From contig OZ038322.1 in the NCBI GenBank assembly GCA_964035795.1, positions 4,096,427 through 4,160,426 of the forward strand: a stretch of DNA of 64,000 nt, given 5' to 3'. A program made the translations under genes and the position numbers. The notes below the pieces were generated by a model. It ran no database searches, was not told the origin of the DNA, and worked only from the letters and a program-made list of their open reading frames with translations. Source of the stretch: Pterobdella sp. o SKG-2022. Its lineage: Eukaryota > Annelida > Clitellata > Hirudinida > Piscicolidae. This document shows, in pieces, positions 1 through 12,283 of this stretch; position 1 is the first letter of the stretch; each line of letters starts with the position of its first letter.

Positions 1-400
1 ATATTCTAGAACAATGTATAAAATAGTTGTTTTAAAAATTCACACAGCTAGAATAATTTTTCCGTTTTCTTTTTTTGCTTTTCTGTTCTTTATTTATAAA
101 TTGGCTGCGTTCATGGAAGATGAAATTTTTTCCCTCTTTACGTGCCCGACTCATCTTCACTGTCTTCACAGTCAATAATTATAGTTCAACTGTATCACTC
201 ACGTGAAGGTCGTTGAAAAGACTTGTAAAGCAAAAATGTTTTTAGCACCCTTTTTATATAACTGTTATAACGCTGCAAATCGATAATTAGAAAGTTCGTT
301 GTTTTCTAACGTTGTTTACAATGTTTCAAGGATGTTATTGAGTGAGACAAGACGATTCAAAACAAAACAAAAAATCAATAAATAAATAGTTGGGTTTTGC

Positions 401-408
401 TATAAATA
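401..408 (+). promoter_or_regulatory. TATA box of the fibrinogen-related gene
   Basis: TATAAATA lies 40 bp upstream (start to start) of the ATG at 441, which opens a signal-peptide exon. With normal TATA-to-start spacing the 5' leader would be only about 10 nt. The motif and spacing are seen; promoter function is inferred. Confidence 0.4.
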
Positions 409-440
409 ACCCAGAAAAAAATGAAAATTCAGAATTCACT

Positions 441-1575
441 ATGAACAAAATATTCATTTTGTGTTTTTTTACCACGTTGGCAAATTGCCAACAAACTGAA
501 ATCTTCAACGATTTCTTCTTCCGAGATGAAGAAGCAGTAACCGGGCTTGTTGGACCTGACGAAACATGGATTGTGAGTGCTTTTTGATTCGAGTAGTGCT
601 TCGTTTATTATTAAAGCCTGTTACATCCACTTGGGCATAAATCAGCGATAAATAGTCTATGTAAACCTGTTTTGAGCCGGCTTGGTGGTGGTGCTCCGAG
701 TGTGCATCATGTCTATAAAATCTGTTTCAGTAGAAACCATGTTGTTTTGGAAGTTTCATTTCTCCTTTGGTGTTCAATTGAAAACTGTTCTAATTGTGAA
801 ACCGAATTCTTTTCTTATAGCATGGCCAATCATTGCCAGCGCTTCTTCAAGGGGATATCTTGCTGGTGACAACGAGAAAGAAATTCATTGTTTAAGATGG
901 TATCGGTTCAGAAAATTTCCAGAATGCTTGTAAACTAGGTGTATAAAAACTGCCAGTTTATCGACATCTTGCTTTGTCATTTTCCAACATTTGGATCCAT
1001 ATGGGAACATGGGTAAATACATGACTCATGCAGCTTGACCTTGATGTTGGCAGGTGGCAGAAGTTTTTTTACAGTTTTCATGTTCTTAAGAGGGTTTTTT
1101 TGTTTAGCCAACTTTTAATATCCTTCTGAGCACCATCATCTGTACACAAAATGCAACTGGGCGACGCTGCATCAAAGTACAATATCACTGTCAATGGGTA
1201 TTCTGGAAACGCAGGTATGAAAAATCATTTTTTGGTTAAAGTATATATTTAATCATGTTTTAGTTATCATGTACTTATTTTTTGTTTTATACAATATACC
1301 ATATGTTCGCTAAAGGGAATGCCATGGATTGGTGTGATGGTCAGAAGTTTAGTGCGAAAGACCAGCAAAATGATGTTCTTATAGCAAAAAAAAGTTGTGC
1401 TGAAAAATTCAAAGGTGGATGGTGGTACAAAGCGTGCCACCATGCCAATCTTAATGGCCTGTACTTCAATGCTCCTGGCACACACCAATCATATGCTGAT
1501 GGTATCAATTGGTATTATAAGACCAGATACCATAGATCTTTGATGGAAAGCAGAATGCTCGTCAAAAAGCTCTAG
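441..1575 (+). CDS. Fibrinogen-related domain protein, probably incomplete
   Basis: Exon 1 (441-572) encodes a signal peptide (MNKIFILCFFTTLANC) followed by a short acidic segment and ends at a phase-0 donor GTGAGT. A middle exon (about 1126-1214; its left edge is uncertain) reads GDAASKYNITVNGYSGNAG and ends in phase 1 at GTATGA. The last exon (1316-1575, after an AAG acceptor) carries the C-terminal fibrinogen-domain signature: DWCDGQKFSAKD, GGWWYKAC, NLNGLYF and DGINWYY, then stops. These are the hallmarks of the C-terminal half of a fibrinogen-related domain, which in invertebrates is used in secreted lectins and adhesion proteins. The N-terminal half of the domain (the GGGWTV-type region) is not visible between 573 and 1125, so the gene may be truncated or a pseudogene, and exon 1 may belong to another model. 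An AATAAA at 1619-1624 follows the stop by about 45 bp. Confidence 0.7.
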
Positions 1576-1618
1576 GACTTTTCTACCCCAAAAAATTAAA
1601 TTAAAATTTTTTTGATTG

Positions 1619-1624
1619 AATAAA
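1619..1624 (+). terminator. Polyadenylation signal AATAAA
   Basis: A canonical hexamer about 45 bp after the stop codon of the fibrinogen-related exon; its position suits that gene's 3' end. Confidence 0.45.
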
Positions 1625-1639
1625 ATTTTTTTGCAGTAT

Positions 1640-2400
1640 ATGTTTGAAAACGATGAAAAAAACACAAAACAGGGATTTATTGTTACATCATCATTAAAAC
1701 AATAGGAGTTGTAGTGTTTAGGAAGTATAAAATGGAGTATGTGCTCAAGTGCTAAAACAAAAAATTTGCAAGATTTGTTTCTTAGAATAATGTTCATTTT
1801 ATTGAAAATAATTTGCTCAAATATTTTGGAGAGCTTTTTGAAAGATGAACTTGAATATCCTAACAAAATTATATGATATATGTTGTAAGCGATTAGCCTC
1901 AAAATTGTGAATCATAAAAACACGACAATCTTTGATTTGATATTCTATAGCTTTTATGATACATCTTTGCAACATTCATAAACTGCAAGATTAGGAATTT
2001 ATTATTATTTAGAAAAGGTGTTCCATAATAGGCCTTATTTTATTATCGTTGCTTACATCTTCACTTTTGACTATCTCTGATATACATGTCACTTTATAAT
2101 TTTAGTAATATTTTTTGCAATAATTATGGTGTTTAGAATTAACTTTTATCTGTTGCCATAGTAATATCAATAAAACGGATTCTCATACTTGCAAATGTTA
2201 CGTTGATAACGAAAAGCTTCGTATCTTAATAAACTAACTAGTTTTCTGAAATTATATTCAGAAACTAGAAAGTTTGTTCACATAACTCCTGTCTTGAAAA
2301 ATTTACACTAGTTTAAAATTGAAAAAAAAATTCAATACAGATATTACAAGTGCATTAATGTCTCAACATGGTAAATTATTTTTATCTTTTTACGAAAATA
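1640..2400. other. Gene-free AT-rich stretch
   Basis: No exon with convincing splice sites, RNA gene or repeat structure was recognised here. Confidence 0.5.
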
Positions 2401-2406
2401 TGAACT

Positions 2407-2590
2407 GTGTCATTATTGTCTGAAAAAGAAAGACTCAGATCATTGAACACAATGGACATAGCAAAAGTGAGGGCTAACACCATTTTCAGGAACAGAAGAT
2501 TTGAAATTGCTGCACCAATTCTTTGGAACAATCTCCCAAATCACCTCACTATGACATCCCATACTCATGTTTTCCAGCATGCAAAATAAA
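2407..2590 (+). mobile_element. LINE C-terminal fragment (CR1/L2-like)
   Basis: An open frame carries KVRANTIFRNRRFEIAAP followed by ILWNNLP, the conserved tail of CR1/L2-type LINE polyproteins (the F-x-x-x-P-x-LWN-x-LP motif after the reverse transcriptase). The rest of the element is absent, so it is a relic. Confidence 0.6.
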
Positions 2591-2904
2591 TTCAATACGT
2601 GTTTGATGGTCTGGCAATTGCCATATTGTTTTGTGATTGTAGAAAGTATTGAAAATGCACAAGCTGTTGCTAGTGTAAAAAAAGTTGAAGTCTTTCTAAG
2701 TTTTTGATTGTCGCGGTTGCAAATCCAAAAGGTCTAACCCTGTCTCCATACCTTGTCTGTTGTGGTCTATTTGTGTTTTCAAATTTTTGATCAGTAATTT
2801 GAAGTCACAAACTTGGTAGCTTGTTGATCCTATCTTGGAACTGCTCATAAAATGCATTTTTGTCTGTAACATTGGCATCTTCAATCGGTGCCTAAGCTTA
2901 TATC

Positions 2905-5395
2905 ACTGTTGTTTAAACAGGCTGTTGTTAGTAGCGAGAGATTATAATGCGCACGTTTATAGGTTCCCAACTGGTCAATGATTGGAAAACTTTTATGTTC
3001 AAAATGACGCCGACACCGAGTGTATGTTCACCCCAGAGTACAAAATACGCAAGTGTGGCGCTTTCATTGACATATCTTGCTACTCTCAGTCCAGCGCAGC
3101 TCACTTACTCCCAAGATATTGAGTATGTATTTGGTGAACGCTTTAAGCAGTCAAGCTAATTTTTCTGTATAGTTAGAAGTTCGTACATCTCAGGTTCCAA
3201 TAAAAGTCCAGTATTTGGCATTCAGGATTCGACTCATTGAAATTTCAACGTTCTATCGGCTTTGGTTGAGATCAATCATGAACAGGCACGTGTTTACTAA
3301 TGGCTTCTACATATTGATTAAAGATAATGTTTTCTTTTTTTCTTGTTGTATCTCTAGAATTTTTTTTTGTAATCTTACCTAAAAAAATGCCGAGCTTTGG
3401 ATCGGTATCAGGTGCTTTTCGTCAAATCCGCAATAAGCTCCAGCTTAAGCTTCGAGTTATGCAAAATGAATGGTGGACCAGCCTTGCAGTTAGAACTCAG
3501 CGGTGCTGATGCTCGTGACTTCAGAGGTTTTTATGAAGCCCTCAAGGCAGTATATGGCTCCACATAGCAGACTCAGAGTTTTTTGCGCAGTGCAGATGGA
3601 CAGACACTCCTCAAGGACAAGACAGCCATTTTGTGCCGTTGGATAGAACATTTTTAGGGCCTGTTTCAACTGATCGAGTTGTCCAAGACTCAGCCCTATT
3701 CCGCACCCTTCAGCTGCCAGTGAAGGTCAAAATGGACGAGCCACCCACAATGAAAGAACTTGCTGAAACCATAAAGCAAGTGAAGGGTAGCAAGGCAGCA
3801 GGAGTTGATGCAATTCCATCTGAACTCGAGAAAAATAGAAGTCTAGCGTTACACAGCAAGCTCCACGAGCTCTTTTTCTGTTGTTTGGAACAAAGCAAAT
3901 TGCCAAGAGACCTCCAAAATGCAGTCTTTTTTTATCCTATACAAAAATATTAAAAAAAGTCTGACTGCTCTAACCACAGGGGGTTCATTCTACTCTCCAT
4001 TGCAGGCAAAATCTTTGCTCGTGTGCTCTTGAATAGGCTATTACCTACCATTGCAAAAGACCAGAAACCCAGTGTGGCTTCACAGCCAACCGGGGTACCA
4101 CAGACATGGTTTTTGTTTTCTGACAGCTTCAAGAAAAATGTCAAGAGCAGAACAAATATATTTGTAACGTTTATCGATTTAACCAAGGCGTTCGACACGG
4201 TGAGTAGAAAAGGCCTGGGGCTAATTATGGAGCGCCTCGGCTGTTCCTCAAAGTTCCTCAGTATGATCATCCAGCTGCATAGAAACCAGCACAGCCAAGT
4301 TAGGTTGAACAGTGACCTCTCTAAACTCTTGCCCATTATCAAAAGTGTGAAACAAGGTTGTGTACTGGCTCATACTTTTTTCAGCATCCTTTTCAGCATG
4401 ATTATCAAACAAGCCATGGAAGACCTTGACGATGAAGATGCTGTATACATCCGCTATCGCTTCGACGGCAGTCTATTCAAGCTTAGGAGGTTGCAGGCCC
4501 ACACAGACTTTTGAGCAGTAAGTTCAAGACCTTCTATTTGCCGACGACGCTGCCTTCGTTGCACATACCGAAAGAGCCTTGTAGCACTTGACATCCTGCT
4601 TTCCAGAAACTGCCCAGCTGTTTGGCTTCGAGGTCAACCTGTGAAAAACGGAAATTTTCCACCAACCTGCACCTCAAGGAGAGTATCACCCTTGGAAAGA
4701 CTGAGCTGAGACCGTTCACCAATTCACCTACTTGGGCAGCGAAATCACATCAAATGTTAGGATTGACAAAGAAATAAACAGACTGGCAAAGTCAAACAGC
4801 GCTTTCGGCAGACTGTACTAAAAAGTCTGGAAAAACAAGCATCTTAAAAAGGGCACCAAGGTCAGCGTGTACAGAGCCATCATACCTACCATCCTAATGT
4901 ACGGCTCTGAAGCATGGGTAACTTATCGTCACAACTTGCGACTTGTAGAGCGTTTCCACCAGCGCTGTCTCCGCATTATTCTCAACATTCAATGGAGCAA
5001 CTACGTCACAAATGTTGAGGTTCTTGAACAAGCGGAGATCACTAATATTGAAGCCATGCTAATGAAGTCACAGCTACGCTGGGCAAGACATGTCTCCAGA
5101 ATGGGCGATTATCGCTTACCCAAGATGATCTTATATGGCGAGCTCTCCACTGGCCACCTTTACAGAGGGGGACCAAAGAGTCGTTATAAAGGATCCTTGA
5201 AAAAATCGCTCAGTACCTACCACATTGGCCATAGTTAGTGGTCTACTTTGGCGGCCGACCGCGGCACTTGGCGCCACATCATCCACCAGGCTGCCTCCTC
5301 TTTTGAGGATTCTCGCAGAATCAATCTGAAGGAAAAACGTTGCAGGAGGAAAAATCGTGATGCCTCAACAGTTGTACCTGACATAAAGGTTATTT
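2905..5395 (+). mobile_element. Degenerate LINE (non-LTR retrotransposon), 5'-truncated
   Basis: A frameshifted copy. Endonuclease remnants are visible near 2925-2960 (a VARDYNAHV match to the usual GDFNARVG motif). The linker between endonuclease and reverse transcriptase follows at 3450-3650 (NEWW, ALKAVYG). The reverse transcriptase spans about 3690-4560, with FIDLTKAFDTV near 4170-4203, KQGCVLA near 4350 and LLFADDAAF at 4531-4557. The C-terminal region at 4860-5370 has VYRAIIPTILMYGSEAW, FHQRCLRIIL, LRWARHVSRMGDYRLPK and a final WRHI region. Frames change repeatedly and stops interrupt, so it cannot make protein. The same family recurs at 60.0-61.8 kb. Its clade (RTE-like or other) is not resolved. 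Confidence 0.85.
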
Positions 5396-5455
5396 AACTG
5401 CAGTCGCTATGGTCGTACCTGTCTATCTCGCATTGGCCTAATTAGCCACGAGCGC

Positions 5456-6245
5456 GCTTGCAGTATACGTGGAAACCCTCCTTCATAAAATCTTCGTTCG
5501 CGAAGTTAAGCCAAAAACAAACATATACTGTAATGAGTCTCATCAAAAAAACTTATCTGTTTCAGTATGAATTCGCCACACATCATTTAAAGCAACAGAT
5601 TCTCTGCTCTTCTCAAAATACCTTCTATAGCAAATCTTACAACCCATTTTTTTGAGCCAATATGTCATGGTAGGTCTAACACATGTCTTATAAATTTAAT
5701 CTTTTATATTTTATATGTGTTTTTTACCACATAATATAGAAGACATATGTTGAATGTTTTTCAGCCAAGTCTTATTTTATGTGTAACATTCCTTACTTTC
5801 TGCTTCACCGTTAATTATGTCCCCTAGACAACAGAAATTATTCACTCTCTCCAACTCACTTCAGCAACAATTTGAAACATTATTAAATTCTTGGTTTTAA
5901 CCATTCATAAAAACCCTACATTCATAATTTCTCTTTATCCTACAAGAAATTCTTTTCACTCTAGCACACCGCACATGAACCCTCTTCATACATGTCTTGT
6001 ACCTCACACAATTTACCTTAACCCCTTCACCACACACCCCACATGGATCAATCTTAGCCAAGACAAAAACCCCACTACCACCAACCCATTCCATGACTTT
6101 TTTTTACCAAGATCAATTTTAAATCCTTTCTTTTTAAAAGCTTTCTTCCAACAAATGAATTGTGCTTCCAGTTCTTACATAGTCTCTGCCATCAAAACCG
6201 AGTCATCTGCGAGTTCATTCAGAGCATTATTTTTTCGTTTTCAAA
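5456..6245 (-). mobile_element. LINE 3' fragment with C-terminal zinc finger
   Basis: Read on the minus strand, 6240-6130 gives ELADDSVLMAE (the ADD catalytic motif of a reverse transcriptase) and LEAQFICWKKAF. This is followed by KIDPCGVCGEGVKVNC and VHVRCARVKR at 6090-5900, the Cys/His finger found after the reverse transcriptase in a common animal LINE type. Further downstream on that strand, near 5700, is KDQIYKTCVRPTM. Stops and frameshifts show it is dead. It differs from the LINE just upstream, so two LINE families abut here. Confidence 0.75.
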
Positions 6246-6459
6246 CAATACATCTAACAATTATGAATGAAAAAACAGTTAAAAAACAAATCTTTGATAG
6301 AAACGTACACCACCTCCAAGCTAAACACGCGTTTTTGGAATACCATTTCTAATGTCTTAATGATAATTAAGAGTGAAACCTTAAATAAAATAGTTTTTTA
6401 TATCTTCGTTTTTTTCCAATCATTTGGGGCACGCACCAAGATTCTTCAAAAGAATTCAT

Positions 6460-7030
6460 GAGGGGGGCTCCTTGAAATGTGTTTGGTTGATTCATGTTTC
6501 CCCCATCTTATTCCAACGTTTTTTTTCGTTTCTTCTGAGTAAGTTGGCTTTATTGAAATTCGAAAATTGGGGAAGAAGTAAAACATACCATTTAATTTTC
6601 TGAATCAACTTGCCATTTATTGATGTGAATCAAACGGAAAAAATATTTAAATGTTCAAGTACAGAACTATTAAAACTCCAATATTTATTATAAATAAGCA
6701 AAATTAGCTTCATTGAATAGTGTAACAGCACTTAGGTTGAATGGAAAATCAAATTTTATACATCAGCTTCAAGTTTGTTTTTTGGCTTAAGCATCTGGAT
6801 TTATTACATAGTGCTTTGATATGTTCTAAATTATCATTTTCACCGTCATATGAATTCCCTTTCATATTTAAGGATAGACCAGTTTTAAGCGACTCTTGTT
6901 CTGTGTTTTGAACCTTCCCAAATACTATAAAATTTAATAACTACAATAATTCATTAGGTGATTTTCATGTTGTTTTTCAGTCCCTTTATTCACCAAGCAT
7001 TTTAGCATGAAGCATCGCGGCTAAATGCAA
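6460..7030. other. Gene-free stretch left of the transposon
   Basis: AT-rich sequence with no supported exon, RNA or repeat apart from scattered short poly-T runs. Confidence 0.45.
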
Positions 7031-7034
7031 ATAT

Positions 7035-7210
7035 ATTTTCAATTAAATTCGAAATCTTAGCAATTGCTTACCAAATTTTTGCGACTGGCTTCTAAATTTT
7101 TCCAATTGACTTCCAAATCTTGGCAATTGCGCATTATATCATACATTTGATTACCAATTTTCCAAAAAAAAAATAAATTTAAGAAAATTGAGTTTGAATA
7201 TTCCAAAAAT
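7035..7210 (+). repeat. Left terminal inverted repeat of the Tc1-like element
   Basis: This matches the reverse complement of 8619-8815 along nearly its full length. Internal tandem subrepeats of about 21 bp contain CAATTG cores. Confidence 0.8.
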
Positions 7211-7923
7211 AAACGAAATTTTTAAAAAATTTTATTTAAAAATTTGAAATCAATTTTTAAAATTGTATTAGAAAAACCGAAAAAATATTTTTTTTGAGAT
7301 ATCTTGAGCTTTTTCTCTGACAAGTACCGTGTTCTTAGTATTCGCGGTGCAAAAAACTCGTCCATGGAACTCAAATACGCATCTCACACTGCAAGAATTT
7401 CAAAATGCTCAAAATTTTTGTATACGTCGTGTAGACAGAAATATTTCTTATTTGAAGCTTCTTCGCTGACATCGTACTAACTAGGCGAATCAGCTTGCTT
7501 GTGGTTTGGAGGGATATTTTAGATATTTTTCCTTTTTCTTTTGGCGTTTACATACTCTTCAGATGACTTTAAAAGTTTTAAAACAGTACTTTCACTGCAT
7601 CCAATATGCTTTGCAGTTTATCTTTTGGATTTTTCAACTTGAACTATGCAACAATATTTTATTTGATGTCTGTATTTTTCGGGATTTACAAGTGGTTGTA
7701 TAGCAATTTCATACCCGTGTTTCAGTAACTAAGGCTTTGTGTCGACTTTTTCAAAGCTTTGAATAAAATGAAAATATGAATGTTCATCATCTATCATTTT
7801 TTTATATTTTACAAAATTTTCTCCAACAGTATATATAAAAGCGGTATATTTCTTGATTGATTAGCAGATCTTTGCAATTGAAAAAGTTGAGGTTTTTTGT
7901 TTTACTCTATATCTTCCATCTCC

Positions 7924-8500
7924 ATGGCTGAAAATAGTGAAGTCAAATCAAGAAAAAAAGCCGTTCCAGATGAAGATCATGAAAGAATAGTCACAAAGTG
8001 CTTAAAGGGGTGCTCTGTAAAGACAATAAGTGTAGTTTTATCATTAAACTACCACACTATCTATTCCATAGTTTCAAAATTTTTGAAATATGGAAACGCA
8101 GATAGAAAAAAGATTGGCAGTAATAAAAAACCAAAACTTACTCTGGAAATAAAAGAAGCTCTATTGAGAAAAGCGGATGCTGATTGCACAAAAACTCTCA
8201 AAGAACTCAAGGAATGGCTACAAATGGAGTACAGCGTAGAGGTATCCATCTGCACAGAACGCTGAAAATTGACTATTTCAGAAAAAAGAAATTGCAATAC
8301 CACATTTGAAAAAAGACACCAATACGCTCAGAACTTCAGGCTCTTGGAGGCAAGTGTGAAAGAAAAAAACAGTATTTCTAGATGAGGTAGGGTTTAGTGT
8401 AAGAAGCCGACCTAAAAAAGAACGAAGTTTTAAGAGAACTTTGGTCTTTTCAAATGTTTCGAAAAACATCTCTGTAATTGCTGCCATGAATAAGTAACTT
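7924..8500 (+). pseudogene. Truncated Tc1/IS630-family transposase
   Basis: The frame opens with MAENSEVKSRKKAVP and a helix-turn-helix region (VTKCLKGCSVKTISVVLSL), followed by KLTLEIKEALLRKAD and LKELKEWL, the bipartite DNA-binding N-terminus of this family. After a frameshift near 8260 the sequence resumes near 8370 with VFLDEVGFSVRSR and NISVIAAMNK. This contains the first catalytic Asp of the DDE/DDD triad. The second Asp and the last acidic residue are missing because the frame ends about 120 bp before the right inverted repeat. The protein is therefore inactive and internally deleted. Confidence 0.75.
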
Positions 8501-8618
8501 GAATGATTATATTCAAATCATATCTTAATATAGCAAAAAATATATATTATCCAATTACATTTTCATTAAGTTTTTTATAAATTGTTTAACTCCCACAAGA
8601 ATATTTTGAGTTTACATA

Positions 8619-8815
8619 TTTTTTGAATATTCAAACTCAATTTTTCTCAAATTGATTTTTTTTTGGAAATTTGGTAATCAATTGCAAAAATTTTGTGATC
8701 AAGTTCTATGATATAGTGCGCAATTGCCAAGATTTGGAAGTCAATTGGAAAAATTTAGAAGTCAAGTGCAAAGATTTAGTAGGCAATTGCTAAGATTTCG
8801 AATTGAACTGAAAAA
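8619..8815 (-). repeat. Right terminal inverted repeat of the Tc1-like element
   Basis: The reverse complement aligns with 7035-7210, with the same CAATTG-centred subrepeats. Confidence 0.8.
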
Positions 8816-11800
8816 CCCTATAATGGATACCACCGTTTCTTGCCTCGCAAACTCTTAGAGAATGGTCATATTGATTGAAACGGCTCACCCCTCTCTTGAA
8901 AGCATCGTACATATTTATAACTTCAAGGCATTTTTCCATTTTTTTGTATTTTTTGTGAGGTTATTGCTACTCGGTTTACTTTTGTGACAAGGTTGATTCC
9001 ATAAACATCCTATGTCTTGGTTACTTTTTTGTTCTTCTATGCCACAACAGCAATGTTTTAATGATTCAGTATAGACATTGAGTCACTTATGTCTTTTTCA
9101 TTTTTTTTGTTTTTTTTTATTTTTAGTCTCGGTTTTCTAATGCTAAAGTATCGGTAGGCTTTTTGAATGAAACTGAGATGATAAAATCTAAGATATTACC
9201 AGAAGCGTGAGTAAGAAATTTTCAATGATGAAGGAGACTGAGCAGATCAAGTGTATCTAGAAATTTTTAGTATAGAGATCATTTTTTTTATCGAAATGTA
9301 TTTTGAAGTCTACAAGTATGTGATAAATAGTAAACACAAAATAAAGAAACTCTAGAAAAATCGAGGTCATTTAGAAATTAAGGTAAAAAGATAGAAAGTC
9401 TAGGAATAATATTGATAGTAAAAAAAAAGATTGAAAGACCTAAAAAAAGGATTCTACATCAGCTCATGGAGTTTTCACGCTTCTTGTTGTGAAAAGACTC
9501 AGTGCTTTTGGCGCCAATCGAAGGTGGCTTGTCGAAGTTATAATTGCGGGTCGAATAGTCGATTTTTATACTTAAAAACTACATAATTCAGTTTAAAATG
9601 TTATAATGTTATTATTTAAAATAATTTCCCAATTTTATTTCAAAATTCGATAATTTAGTATAATAACATACAAGAACTACTTCTTTTGGGATGATTTCGG
9701 ATTTTTTGCTTTATTTAGAATAAAGATAAATTGTGAACATCAACAATTTCATCTTATGCAACAACAAAAATTACAAAAATAAACCCTTCATGGTTTTTGG
9801 GGGGTAATAAAAGCTGGCATTACTTGGATGAAAGTTCTATAAAAGATTAAAAAAAATATTATCATTTAATCAATATCAAAGAATGTAACAATAAAGAAGA
9901 AGATAAGCAATTTTTGGTTTCAATTGTGATGATGTGGAAGTCCTATTGAAGAAAAAAGATAAAGACAATGAAGTTGTTCAATTTTTGTCTAAAATTAACA
10001 TTTGATTGCTCAAAATAGTTTATTTGAAGTTTCATATATATATTTTATTTTGTTTATTATCACAGATTTAATTAATTTTATACATTCATAAACTCAACTC
10101 AGTTTTCTAAATTTCATTTATATAAGTATTATTATGGTTGCTTTTGTTTCAAACAACAGACCTTTTTTTTAATATAATTTTAGTTCACTGCTTTGTTTAT
10201 TTAGTTATACTTGCATAATTTTTTTTTAAATTGTCATATTTAAGAAAACTTACATTACATTAAATTGCATTCAAAGTTCATAATACTCAATGGTCTTGAA
10301 ACTCTTGAAGTTAATGCCACTAGTTGCAAAAGAGCGTTGTTTTCTTTATTATTTAATTGTTGTGTTCTGTCTAGAGTTAGCAGAGTTAGCCACAAAATTA
10401 AAACCAGAAAACGCTTTCTGGTTTCATATGTTATATTTGAATCAAAGCTTTTCAAAATTTTTCAAAAATTATTTTTAGTGTAATGATAGATTTATCTATC
10501 TTAGTTTTTGCGTCTATTTTCTATAATTGAATGTGTGTACCCTATTGTTTTTGACACAAATACTCTCAACAGTTTCAAAGCATTGTCTACTTAACAACAT
10601 CCACGGAAAAGTAAACTCATTTTTGCCAGAATTAATTTATAAAGTGAACAATAAAAATAATAATTGTCATGATCACAAGAATTTCAGCTTTTTGATTGAG
10701 TAGTGAATGAGCTGAAAAGAAAAATTGCTACACTACGGGTGCGTTTTAGATTATTGATTAATTTAATTATTTTATCCGTTATTATATGTATTTTTATATT
10801 TTATATATCTAACATTTATCTTAAAAATTAAAAGTTAAGTGTAGATTTATCTGACGGTGATTTAAACACAAAAGGCAAAAAAAGCATATTTGAGTTTGAA
10901 AAATTTTTTTCAAATCTAAGCCCCATTATCCAGTTTATTTTTGTTGGATTGGAAAAATTGTAAAAGATGCTTACTTTAAAGTGAAATAGAGAGAGAAGGT
11001 GAAGTGATGTAGAGAATTCAGTGAATTCTTGGAAAAGGGAAAGATGGTAAATGGATTGATTGTTTAAACAACATCTTGTTACTAAAATGGAAATAATTAC
11101 GCTAATATTGAACAATTACTTGATTCCTTTTGTGTGTTCCATTTAATTCATTTCATCTCATTTGATCATGTCTCCGACCCCATTTATTTTTAAGTTGGAA
11201 CTTGTAACCTTAGTCATCATTCGAATTAATTTTTTTTGAAAAATCCATAATAACCAATGCAAAATCTTTTGAATTTTATCTTGTTTTGGTTGGACAGCTG
11301 ATTGCATCTTACTAGAACCAACCCTTAAGTATTGTGTGTAAATCTGAACTTAAAAATGCCATTCTTATATTCCATGTCAAAAATGCATGCGTAAGTGTTG
11401 TTTTATTATCCTAATGTTTTGGTACTAAGTTAATTTATTTAGACAGCAATCTGAAAAAGAATTGAATAAAATGAATAACAGTTTATGAAATAAATTTTCA
11501 AAAAAAAATGATTTCATCTAACTAAAATACTCAACTATATTAATCAAAAAGTATCGGGCCATATGTTCTTTTAGTGAACAAAAATGCCTCTGAATTCTAA
11601 TATCAAAATGATTTTAAAAATGACTCGTGTGTAGTTGTTTTCAATCAAAACTTGAATTTTGTGATTTAATTCTAAGCAACAAAACAGCTTCACCAGTCTG
11701 AGGGTATCGAAAAATCTGTACAACTTAACGAAAACGTCAAAGTGGAGTACAATTCTGTTATATACGATTAAAAATTGAATCTGAATAGGATTTCATAGGT

Positions 11801-12240
11801 ATATAAAAATTCTATCAAATCAGTGCAAAATTAAGTTCTCATATGAATAAGGATATACTTTAGCCACTGTTTAATGCATTGATTAGCTAAATCGACACAT
11901 TCAAAGCAAGTGCTAGACGCGTGAATTTTAAAACAAGTAATTATATATTAACTTCGTGCAAAATACTTCAGTACAAAACAATCGACACAAAGTGTAAGTT
12001 TATACAGTGCTTCACGTCATTTTTTTGGATTAAATTGGTAACAAAGCCCCAGAAGCAGATGCTAACCATAGTTACTAAATAACTTTTTTTCGCTAATTTT
12101 TTATGATAAGGCTAAAATTATCGAAAACTAAAGCTATTTTTTGCTCAATAAATGTACTAATTTTTTCCCATAAATTAACGTTAAAAACTGCTGATAATGC
12201 ATAAGTTGTTACAGATTTTTAACATAAATCAATGGAGAAT
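8816..12240. other. Large gene-free AT-rich interval
   Basis: No supported exon was found. A small perfect hairpin (10-bp arms AAACCAGAAA / TTTCTGGTTT, 4-nt loop) sits near 10403-10426. The short open frames around it have no family signal. From about 12075 the interval contains a dispersed repeat, listed separately. Confidence 0.4.
12075..12200 (-). repeat. Dispersed repeat R2, copy 1
   Basis: The reverse complement of this segment aligns with 19263-19372; both share TTATTGAGCAAA and TTTATCATAAAAAA-like blocks. A shorter match (AATAAATGTACTA, then CATAAAT and ACGTTAAAAA) is found at 51655-51735. The family is unidentified. Confidence 0.55.
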
Positions 12241-12245
12241 TTGAT

Positions 12246-12253
12246 TATAAATA
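12246..12253 (+). promoter_or_regulatory. TATA box of the secreted-protein gene
   Basis: TATAAATA lies 38 bp upstream (start to start) of the ATG at 12284, the same arrangement as at 401-441. Function is inferred from position. Confidence 0.45.
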
Positions 12254-12283
12254 AGAGATGGGACAAGCTGCAACAATTTCAAA

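Larger units (their letters stand above)
7035..8815 (+). mobile_element. Tc1/IS630-like DNA transposon remnant with long terminal inverted repeats
   Basis: The two ends are inverted copies of each other. About 176 bp at 7035-7210 matches the reverse complement of about 197 bp at 8619-8815, including the motif AAATCTTAGCAATTGC near both tips. Each end holds degenerate 21-22 bp subrepeats around CCAATTGACTT. Between the ends lies a decayed transposase (7924-8500). The unit is about 1.78 kb, near the usual size of Tc1-class elements. A related solo end lies at about 48300-48362. Confidence 0.8.

Noticed and set aside
10403..10426. Hairpin as a histone-type 3' stem-loop or regulatory RNA
   Set aside because: The stem sequence does not match the histone consensus and no gene lies beside it.
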